Made by a program: the position numbers and the translations under genes
Notes under the pieces: generated by a model
Databases searched by the model: none
The model's input: only the letters and a program-made list of their open reading frames with translations
What the model was told of the DNA's origin: nothing
DNA from: an uncultured Porphyromonadaceae bacterium
GTDB taxonomy: Bacteria > Bacteroidota > Bacteroidia > Bacteroidales > Muribaculaceae
Direction: 5' to 3'
Length of the DNA stretch: 25,300 nt
Assembly: GCA_947176355.1 (NCBI GenBank)
Contig: CAMWQY010000002.1
Coordinates: 1-25,300, forward strand
In this document: piece after piece, positions 1-6,456 of the stretch
How positions within the stretch are numbered: the first letter of the stretch is position 1
Layout: every line of letters begins with the position of its first letter

Positions 1-27
1 AAACTCTTCGCTCCCGCAGAAGCTTAA
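1..27 (+). CDS. C-terminal end of an upstream gene, probably trigger factor (partial)
   Basis: Frame 1 reads K-L-F-A-P-A-E-A and then TAA at 25-27, which fits the tail of a protein whose body lies before the window. The identity cannot be read from eight residues. The suggestion of trigger factor (tig) rests only on the common tig-clpP-clpX order in bacteria, so it is inference. Non-coding AT-rich repeats begin immediately after the stop, which supports a gene end here. Confidence 0.5.
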   Translation, partial: KLFAPAEA

Positions 28-69
28 TCTCAATTATTAATGATTAATTATTAAAGATTAATTATTAAA
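28..69. repeat. 14-bp AT-rich tandem repeat, about 2.7 copies
   Basis: Two exact copies of a 14-mer (GATTAATTATTAAA) lie at 42-55 and 56-69. They are preceded by a partial copy at 32-40 that shares the AATTATTAA core. The array begins right after the upstream stop codon. The period is twice that of the heptamer array further along this leader, but the sequence differs. Confidence 0.8.
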
Positions 70-78
70 TGATAGTAA

Positions 79-108
79 GACGGCGATGCGGAGCTCCGTG
101 TCGCCGTC
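79..108 (+). terminator. Long perfect-arm hairpin between the upstream gene and clpP
   Basis: The arms GACGGCGA (79-86) and TCGCCGTC (101-108) are perfectly complementary. Inside them are two G-U pairs (TG/TG), and then the self-complementary CGGAGCTCCG at 89-98 closes the tip. No run of T follows, only TATATAATTATG, so it is not a classic intrinsic terminator. It may end or attenuate transcription from the upstream gene, or protect the 3' end of its mRNA. Confidence 0.5.
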
Positions 109-113
109 TATAT

Positions 114-188
114 AATTATGCATTATGAATTATGCATTATGAATTATGAATTATGCATTATGCATTATGAATTATGCATTATGAATTA
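114..188. repeat. Perfect heptamer tandem array (A/C)ATTATG, 10 units plus 5 nt
   Basis: Ten consecutive 7-bp units run from 114 to 183 without a single indel or substitution other than A or C at the first position, followed by AATTA. The unit order is A, C, A, C, A, A, C, C, A, C. Each unit carries an ATG, so start-like triplets appear in all three frames. Only one frame stays open: from ATG 118 it runs 23 codons to TAA 187-189 with a period of M-(H/N)-Y-E-L-C-I. The array ends 5 nt before the clpP start. The same unit recurs around the malQ terminator. Confidence 0.95.
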
Positions 189-193
189 AATAT

Positions 194-904
194 ATGACTA
201 TGAATGATTTTGAAAAATACGCCGTAAAACACCTCGGCATCAACAGCAATATGCTCGACGGCTATCAGAAAGCCGTAAATCGTCAGGCAGGTGCAGTAAC
301 TGTGCCACACGCTGACTATATGAACCCATACATCCTCGAGGAGCGTCAACTCAACGTAACTCAGATGGACGTTTTCTCACGCCTTATGATGGACCGCATC
401 ATCTTCCTCGGCACTCAGGTGACTGACCAAAGCGCAAACATCATACAGGCTCAGCTTCTTTATCTTGACTCTGTGGATCCTGACAAGGACATCTCCCTCT
501 ACATCAACTCTCCGGGTGGCTCTGTTTATGCCGGTCTCGGTATCTACGACACAATGCAGTATGTCAACAGTGATGTATCTACCATCTGTACAGGCATGGC
601 TGCCTCTATGGCTGCAGTGCTTCTCGTTGCCGGCGAAAAGGGAAAGCGCTTTGCACTCCCCCACAGCCGTGTGATGATCCATCAACCGATGGGTGGCATA
701 CAGGGACAGGCTTCAGATATTGAAATCACTGCCCGCGAAATCCTTAAGCTTAAGGATGAACTCTACAGAATCATATCCGAACACAGCGGAATGAGTCTTG
801 AGAAAGTGGCTGCCGATAGCGACCGTGACTACTGGATGATCGCTTCTGAAGCTAAGGAATATGGCATGATCGACCGAATTCTCATCAACGAAAAGAAGAA
901 ATAA
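194..904 (+). CDS. clpP: ATP-dependent Clp protease proteolytic subunit ClpP
   Basis: This is the serine peptidase subunit that forms the cytoplasmic barrel degrading proteins unfolded by ClpX. The triad is visible: Ser138 in GMAASMAA, His163 in VMIHQPMGG and, by alignment, Asp212 in DRDYW. The oxyanion region SPGGSV lies upstream of Ser138. At 236 aa it is about 35 residues longer than many ClpP proteins at the N terminus, consistent with a propeptide. Two ATGs (194 and 200) are possible starts and no Shine-Dalgarno separates them, so 194 is kept as the longer option. The gene is 10 bp upstream of clpX and probably co-transcribed with it. An unusual heptamer array ends 5 nt before the start. 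Confidence 0.97.
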   Translation: MTMNDFEKYAVKHLGINSNMLDGYQKAVNRQAGAVTVPHADYMNPYILEERQLNVTQMDVFSRLMMDRIIFLGTQVTDQSANIIQAQLLYLDSVDPDKDISLYINSPGGSVYAGLGIYDTMQYVNSDVSTICTGMAASMAAVLLVAGEKGKRFALPHSRVMIHQPMGGIQGQASDIEITAREILKLKDELYRIISEHSGMSLEKVAADSDRDYWMIASEAKEYGMIDRILINEKKK

Positions 905-914
905 TCTTTTAATC

Positions 915-2174
915 ATGGCAAAAAAGACACAGGGATCCGGTTTGCAGTGCGCAATGTGCGGGGTTTTCGACTCTGAGTCCAATCCGGTAGTGGAGATAAT
1001 TCCCGGGTTGGCACTTTGCTCAGATTGCGTTTCATATATTGAAACTACTGCACATGCGGAACTCGCCCAAAGGAATTCAGGGAAACCTAAGAAAAAAGGT
1101 AAGAATTCCATCCCTAAACCAAAGGAGATAAAGGAGTTTCTCGACCAGTATATCATTGGCCAGGATGAAGCTAAAAAATATATGGCTGTAGCTGTCTACA
1201 ACCACTATAAGCGAATCCAACGCCTCGACGAAGGAAAGCAAGACGCGGAAGATGTGGATATCGAAAAGTCAAATGTCATCCTCGTCGGTCCTACCGGAAC
1301 CGGCAAGACTCTTCTTGCCAAGACTATCGCCAAACTTCTTGACGTACCTTTCACCATCGTTGATGCTACAGTTTTGACAGAAGCAGGATATGTAGGTGAA
1401 GATATCGAATCGCTCCTGACCCGTCTGCTCCAGGCTTGCGACTACGACGTGAAAAAAGCGGAACGAGGCATTGTATTCATTGACGAAATCGATAAGATAG
1501 CCCGCAAGAGCGACAATCCTTCGATCACTCGTGATGTAAGCGGAGAAGGTGTTCAACAAGGTCTTCTCAAACTATTGGAAGGCTCTACCGTGCTTGTTCC
1601 ACCCAATGGCGGAAGAAAGCATCCGGAGCAAAAGATGATTCCGGTAGATACGAAAAATATCCTTTTCGTGTGTGGTGGTGCTTTCGACGGCATCGAGCGT
1701 AAGATAGCCAACCGTCTTAATACCCACACAGTGGGATACGGTCAGAACAGCAGCGATGCCAAGAAGAAACGCGAGAACCTCATGCGCTACGTAATGCCTC
1801 AGGATCTGAAGTCGTTTGGTCTCATACCTGAGATTATCGGACGTCTCCCTGTGCTCACAGCCCTTGATCCGCTCGACAGGGATGCTTTGCGAAGAATACT
1901 TGTAGAGCCGAAAAACGCTATCATTCGTCAATACAAGAAACTCTTTGAGATGGACGGCGTAGAGCTCGAGTTTACCGACGAGGCGCTTGATACAATTGTA
2001 GACAAAGCCATCGAATATAAACTTGGAGCCCGCGGCTTGAGAAGCATCGTAGAAACCGTTATGGTCGATGCCATGTATGAAGTCCCCTCTTCCAAGACCA
2101 AGAAATTCGAGGTAACTGCCCAATACGTGCTCGACAAGCTCGCCCAAAACCCCGGCTTAAACCAAGCTGAATAA
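915..2174 (+). CDS. clpX: ATP-dependent Clp protease ATP-binding subunit ClpX
   Basis: This is the AAA+ unfoldase that recognises tagged substrates and threads them into ClpP. The N-terminal zinc-binding domain shows Cys12, Cys15, Cys35 and Cys38. The AAA+ core has Walker A (GPTGTGKT), pore loop 1 (GYVGED), Walker B (VFIDEID), the RKH loop (GGRKHPEQK) and sensor 2 (GARGLRS). Length (419 aa) is normal. By alignment, the ClpP-docking loop, IGF in E. coli, reads Val273-Gly274-Tyr275 here. Translation starts 10 bp after the clpP stop, and a strong terminator follows the gene. Confidence 0.97.
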   Translation: MAKKTQGSGLQCAMCGVFDSESNPVVEIIPGLALCSDCVSYIETTAHAELAQRNSGKPKKKGKNSIPKPKEIKEFLDQYIIGQDEAKKYMAVAVYNHYKRIQRLDEGKQDAEDVDIEKSNVILVGPTGTGKTLLAKTIAKLLDVPFTIVDATVLTEAGYVGEDIESLLTRLLQACDYDVKKAERGIVFIDEIDKIARKSDNPSITRDVSGEGVQQGLLKLLEGSTVLVPPNGGRKHPEQKMIPVDTKNILFVCGGAFDGIERKIANRLNTHTVGYGQNSSDAKKKRENLMRYVMPQDLKSFGLIPEIIGRLPVLTALDPLDRDALRRILVEPKNAIIRQYKKLFEMDGVELEFTDEALDTIVDKAIEYKLGARGLRSIVETVMVDAMYEVPSSKTKKFEVTAQYVLDKLAQNPGLNQAE

Positions 2175-2194
2175 ATAAAGGATTACTTCTCCCT

Positions 2195-2227
2195 AAAGTG
2201 CGCACCTCCAAAGCTGCGCACTTTTTT
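2195..2227 (+). terminator. Intrinsic terminator after clpX
   Basis: A 10-bp perfect stem, AAAGTGCGCA (2195-2204) with TGCGCACTTT (2215-2224), has a 10-nt loop and runs into a T tract (2222-2227), followed by more T-rich sequence. It sits 20 nt after the clpX stop and closes the clpP-clpX unit. Confidence 0.92.
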
Positions 2228-2339
2228 ATTTTTAATCTTCCATACACAATTTTAAACAAATTTATTCGTTAATGAAAAAGTGAAGCCTCATGGCTTACCC
2301 ATTTATATCATATCGATCTATTCAATATCGACAACAAAA

Positions 2340-4067
2340 ATGAAAACAAAGCACATAGCTGCATTAGCCCTTATCGCCGGCTCGACTCTCTTTGCTTTGG
2401 CGAAAGATGAAATCATCATGACGGTCAATGGTGTGGATGTCCCACGCTCTGAATTCGAATACCTCTACCACAAAAACCAGCAACAGCAGGTAGATCCTCA
2501 ATCTCTTGACGAATACGCCGAGATGTTTAAGATCTACAAACTCAAAGTGGCAGATGCACTCAATCAAAAACTCGACACTATGTCGGCATTCAAAAAGGAG
2601 ATGGATCAGTATAAAGCGGATCTCGCCACTCCTTACCTTACCGATTCCATCTACCTGAATTCCCTCGTCAAGGAAGCTTACGACCTAAGTCGTGAAGAAG
2701 TCGAGGCTTTCCATATCATGCTCGCCAAAAGCCCCTCGGATGAAGAGACCCTCGCTGCTAAGGCTCAGGCAGATTCTATCCGCCAGGTACTTCTAAATGG
2801 AGGTGATTTCAGTGAACTTGCAGCAAAATACTCAGTAGACCGTGCAAGTTCCAACCAGGGTGGCAGAATGGGTTATATAATTTCAGGCAGATTCCCTTAT
2901 GCTTTCGAAAAAGCAGCGTTCACTCTTGCTCCGGGTGAGATTTCTGAAATAGTGGAGTCTCCGCAAGGATATCACATCCTTAAAGGTGGCAAACATCGCC
3001 CTGCCCGCGGAACTGTCCTCGTGGAACACATTATGAAAATGATACCTCCTACTGCTACTGCAGAGCAACAAGCTGCGGCAAAGGCAAGTATCGACAGCAT
3101 ATATAATGTGGTAGTTGCTAATCCGGAAAAATTCGAAGACCTTGCTCGCGAACTCAGCGACGACAAAGGTTCCGGCAGACAGGGTGGCAAACTCAATTGG
3201 TTTGGTGCAGGCATGATGGTCGAACCATTCGATTCCGCTTCTTTCGCTATCGCTGTCAATGAAATTTCCACCCCGGTAAGAAGTCAATACGGCTGGCACA
3301 TCATCCGCAAACTCGATGCCAAAGGTCCTGCTTCGCTTCAAGAAATGAAACCAATGGTGCTCAAACGTATTGCAAACCCTCAAGACGAACGTTATGATCT
3401 TGTAGAGAAGAATCTCATCAAGAATCTCCGCAAGAAGCACAAGAAGATCCTTCAAAAACAAGATCTTGATGATGAAGCTCTTAAAGAAGTAGAATACGAA
3501 TGGCTGTATGCCAACGAGCCCGACTACAGAAACCTTCTTAAAGAATACCGTGAAGGTTCTCTGCTCTATGAAGCAAGCCTTCGTGAGGTTTGGGATAAAG
3601 CAGCCAAGGATAATGACGGCCTCACCAATTATTTCAATGCTCATCGCAATGACTACAAGTGGACAAAACCACACGTGAAAGGTATCCTCGTCCAGGCTGC
3701 TAACGATTCAATAGCCGGCCTCGTTAGAGCTGCTCTTAGAGAGGCTTCCGACGACAACAGCATAAAGGCTATAAGAAAGCAATTTGTAGGAAAAGCTTCA
3801 ATCGACCGTATCCTAATGGAGCAAGGTCAGAATGCGATGGTCGACAACGTAATGTTCGGCGGAGAACCCGTGAAACCAAATAACAAGAAATATACAGTCT
3901 ATTTCATCTACGACCCCAAACTGCTTGACGCTCCGGAGACAATGACTGATGTCAAGAGCCTTGTGACAAGCGACTACCAGAATCAGCTCGAGCATGATTG
4001 GGTCGAGACTTTGAAATCGCGATACCCTGTCAAAGTATATGATAAGGTTCTGAAAAAAGTGAAGTGA
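2340..4067 (+). CDS. Periplasmic peptidyl-prolyl isomerase with two parvulin (PpiC/rotamase) domains
   Basis: A secreted foldase/chaperone of 575 aa. The chosen ATG at 2340 gives a clean signal peptide (MKTKHIAALALIAGSTLFALA, then KDE). The GTG at 2280 would place 20 residues before it and is rejected. A SurA-like N-terminal helical region (about 25-125) is followed by two rotamase domains, roughly 135-235 and 240-345. Each has the GG(R/K)xG/N and GYHI/GWHI signatures of parvulins (GYHILKGGK and GWHIIRKLD). The C-terminal 230 residues are charged and not recognised. The gene lies between two terminators, so it is probably monocistronic, but I found no exact promoter box upstream. It is related in role to the SurA-type gene downstream. 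Confidence 0.9.
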   Translation: MKTKHIAALALIAGSTLFALAKDEIIMTVNGVDVPRSEFEYLYHKNQQQQVDPQSLDEYAEMFKIYKLKVADALNQKLDTMSAFKKEMDQYKADLATPYLTDSIYLNSLVKEAYDLSREEVEAFHIMLAKSPSDEETLAAKAQADSIRQVLLNGGDFSELAAKYSVDRASSNQGGRMGYIISGRFPYAFEKAAFTLAPGEISEIVESPQGYHILKGGKHRPARGTVLVEHIMKMIPPTATAEQQAAAKASIDSIYNVVVANPEKFEDLARELSDDKGSGRQGGKLNWFGAGMMVEPFDSASFAIAVNEISTPVRSQYGWHIIRKLDAKGPASLQEMKPMVLKRIANPQDERYDLVEKNLIKNLRKKHKKILQKQDLDDEALKEVEYEWLYANEPDYRNLLKEYREGSLLYEASLREVWDKAAKDNDGLTNYFNAHRNDYKWTKPHVKGILVQAANDSIAGLVRAALREASDDNSIKAIRKQFVGKASIDRILMEQGQNAMVDNVMFGGEPVKPNNKKYTVYFIYDPKLLDAPETMTDVKSLVTSDYQNQLEHDWVETLKSRYPVKVYDKVLKKVK

Positions 4068-4094
4068 CAAAAAACTTCTATTCGACAAATATTG

Positions 4095-4122
4095 AAAACC
4101 TCGGCTTAAAACCGGGGTTTTT
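4095..4122 (+). terminator. Intrinsic terminator after the first parvulin gene
   Basis: The stem AAAACCTCGG (4095-4104) pairs with CCGGGGTTTT (4112-4121) with one G-U pair and a 7-nt loop. It is followed by a short T run. It separates this gene from the promoter of the next transcription unit. Confidence 0.85.
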
Positions 4123-4141
4123 AGCTTTCGGTGTTTTTTTG

Positions 4142-4172
4142 TTGCACGGATGCAATTTTTTTTGTAATTTTG
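4142..4172 (+). promoter_or_regulatory. Bacteroidetes-type promoter for the lipoprotein-surA-ostA-mutL run
   Basis: A -33 TTG at 4142-4144 and an exact -7 box TAATTTTG at 4165-4172 are separated by 20 bp, matching the TTG/TAnnTTTG pattern described for Bacteroidetes primary sigma factors. The start codon at 4181 is only 8 nt beyond the -7 box, so the transcript would have almost no leader. Confidence 0.8.
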
Positions 4173-4180
4173 CTGATTAG

Positions 4181-5053
4181 ATGAGAAAGACCGCAATAAT
4201 ACTTCTGACATTTGTCGGAATTGCAGCCGGTTGCGAAAGCGGGAAAAAATCCCATGAAGTGACAGACAGCGACATCGTGGTTCAATACCGCGATTCGGTA
4301 CTTCTATTGTCTGACATCATTAGGCAACTTCCTCCTGCCATCAGCTCAGCTGACAGCGCAGCCCTCATCAAAAAAATTGCCGACCAATGGATCGAAGGTT
4401 TTCTGATTGAAGATCTTGCCGCAAGCCAAATCGACGATATGGACCGAATCAACTCCCTGACTGCCGACTACAAAAGGAGTCTTATCGCTGACTCATATCG
4501 ACGGAAAATGAGACGTAAAGGTGTGCAGCCTGTAGATATGGATGCCGTCAAGGAATACTACACGAGGCATACAAACGAACTCCGTCTTGAGCGCCCGATT
4601 GTGAAAGGACTATTTATCAGAGTTCCGGCTTCTTCAAGATACATTGACGATATACGCCTTTGGATGAAGAATTCTGACCCGGACTCCTTCGATAAATTGG
4701 AGAATACCGGGCGGCACGAAGCTACAGCTTTCCGCTATTTTGCCGATCAATGGGTTGATTTTGACGCTATTGCGGGTGAGATACCTCAAAAACTCGGTGA
4801 CGGTGACAAGTTTGTAGAGAATACTATTGACTTTGAGACGGAACTTAACGGCACTGTCTACATCCTTCACCTGACCGACTATAGGAAAAAAGGCTCCATA
4901 ATGCCGCAAGAATATGCTGCTCCAATCATAGAAGACAGAATGAAGGCTCTCCATCTTGCCGACTACGAGAAAGGGCTTATCAAAGCACTCAGATCTACGG
5001 CTATTGAAAAAGATATTTTGAAAGAAGGATCATACTTTATACAAAGCAAATGA
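4181..5053 (+). CDS. SurA N-terminal-like lipoprotein without a parvulin domain
   Basis: A predicted lipoprotein of 290 aa. The signal peptide ends in the lipobox I-A-A-G-C with Cys18, followed by E-S-G-K-K. The body is helical and charged, and resembles the chaperone part of SurA-like proteins. I find no rotamase signature such as GGxxG or GYHI. Its position between two parvulin genes suggests a chaperone or adaptor for outer-membrane or secreted proteins, which is inference from context. The stop codon overlaps the next start in ATGA, implying translational coupling. The promoter lies so close that the mRNA may be near-leaderless. The start is fixed by the signal peptide, which begins at the first Met. 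Confidence 0.8.
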   Translation: MRKTAIILLTFVGIAAGCESGKKSHEVTDSDIVVQYRDSVLLLSDIIRQLPPAISSADSAALIKKIADQWIEGFLIEDLAASQIDDMDRINSLTADYKRSLIADSYRRKMRRKGVQPVDMDAVKEYYTRHTNELRLERPIVKGLFIRVPASSRYIDDIRLWMKNSDPDSFDKLENTGRHEATAFRYFADQWVDFDAIAGEIPQKLGDGDKFVENTIDFETELNGTVYILHLTDYRKKGSIMPQEYAAPIIEDRMKALHLADYEKGLIKALRSTAIEKDILKEGSYFIQSK

Positions 5054-6456
5054 AAAAGAAAACTACTATAGGCCTTGTGGCAGTCGCCGCACTTTCAATA
5101 GGAATCACTGCTTTCGCAGATTCAACTTCCGGCCCTAAAAAGAATGTCATCGATGAAGTGGCTTGGATAGTAGGCGACAACGCCATCTACAAGTCTGAAA
5201 TTGAGGAAGAATATGCCTCGATGCGAAGCATGGGAGTAAGCCCAAGCGGAGACCCTTATTGTGTGATCCCGGAGCAACTTGCTGTAGAAAAGCTATATCT
5301 GCACCAAGGAAAACTCGATACTATAGAAGCCCCTGTCGGCAGTCTCTCACCCAGAGCGGAAATGCAAATGAACTATTATGTCAAGATGCTTGGAAGCAGG
5401 GAGAAAGTGGAAGAAATGTTTCGCAAACCCTGGAATTCCATCCGTGATGAAGTGATTGAAAAGATGAAGACAAACTATATCAAGGAGCAAGTGCAAGACA
5501 ACCTGACAAAGAATGTGAAGGCAACTCCTAATGATGTAAAAAAATATTTTGCCAAGCTCCCCGCCGACAGCATTCCATACGTCCCTATGCAAGTGGAAGT
5601 GCAGATAATGCAACTCAATCCTATCATCCCTAAGCAGGAAATTGAGAATGTGAAGGCTCGACTACGTGAATTTACCGACCGAGTCAATAAGGGAGAATCG
5701 GAATTCTCTACTCTTGCCATATTTTATAGCGAAGACCCCGCCAGTGCTACAAAAGGCGGAGAACTTGGATATGCGACTCGCTCTACATACGTCCCTGAAT
5801 TTGCCAATGTCGCTTTCAATCTCAACGATCCAAAGAAAGTCAGCCGTATCGTGGAAACTGAATTCGGCTATCATATAATCCAGTTTATCGATCGAAAGGG
5901 AGAAGAGGTGAATGTACGCCATATTCTTCTCAAGCCGAAGGTCAACGAAAAAGATCTACGCGATGCCACTATGCGCCTTGACTCAATCAGAAAGGAAATA
6001 GTAGCCGGCACGTTCTCTTTCGATGATAACGTAAGATATATCAGCCAAGACAAAGACTCCCGCAACAATAAGGGCATCATGATCAATAACAATCAGGAAA
6101 GCGAACGCTATGGCACCACTCGCTTTGAGATGCAGGATCTCCCTCCTGAGATAGCCCAACGCATTGAAAAGATGCAACCCGGAGACCTGAGCGAACCTTT
6201 CATCATGACAGACCCGAAGAAGAATCAGGAGGTTGCCGTCATGGTGAAGCTTAAAGAAAGAATTCCGGGCCACTCTGCCAACCTTGCAGAAGACTACAAT
6301 ATGCTGAAGCGTATGTATGAAAACTACACAAAGGAGCAGATCATCAAAGACTGGGTGGAGAAAAAAATCAAAGACACATACGTGCATATTTCCGAAGGAT
6401 GGAACAATTGTGAGTTCCACTACGACGGATGGGAGAAAGAGAAGGCAGAGAAATAA
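5050..6456 (+). CDS. surA: SurA-type periplasmic peptidyl-prolyl isomerase, two parvulin domains
   Basis: A periplasmic chaperone/isomerase (468 aa) of SurA type, expected to escort outer-membrane proteins. A signal peptide (about 1-23, ending ITAFA) is followed by a SurA N-terminal helical domain. The first rotamase domain (about 175-280) carries GGELGYATRS and FGYHIIQF. The second (about 285-395) starts at VRHILLKP and is more divergent. A C-terminal helix (about 410-455) probably packs on the N-terminal domain as in SurA. The start overlaps the upstream lipoprotein stop by 4 bp (ATGA). The next gene begins at the base after the stop codon, so the three genes are tightly coupled. The symbol is by architecture and context, not orthology proof. 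Confidence 0.88.
   Translation: MKKKTTIGLVAVAALSIGITAFADSTSGPKKNVIDEVAWIVGDNAIYKSEIEEEYASMRSMGVSPSGDPYCVIPEQLAVEKLYLHQGKLDTIEAPVGSLSPRAEMQMNYYVKMLGSREKVEEMFRKPWNSIRDEVIEKMKTNYIKEQVQDNLTKNVKATPNDVKKYFAKLPADSIPYVPMQVEVQIMQLNPIIPKQEIENVKARLREFTDRVNKGESEFSTLAIFYSEDPASATKGGELGYATRSTYVPEFANVAFNLNDPKKVSRIVETEFGYHIIQFIDRKGEEVNVRHILLKPKVNEKDLRDATMRLDSIRKEIVAGTFSFDDNVRYISQDKDSRNNKGIMINNNQESERYGTTRFEMQDLPPEIAQRIEKMQPGDLSEPFIMTDPKKNQEVAVMVKLKERIPGHSANLAEDYNMLKRMYENYTKEQIIKDWVEKKIKDTYVHISEGWNNCEFHYDGWEKEKAEK

Noticed and set aside
2280..2339. GTG start 20 codons before the first parvulin gene's signal peptide
   Set aside because: It would bury the signal peptide behind a non-homologous extension. The ATG at 2340 begins a standard signal sequence.
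2883..3674. A 263-codon minus-strand open frame inside the first parvulin gene
   Set aside because: Antisense to a gene with a signal peptide and two parvulin domains. No motif and no promoter.
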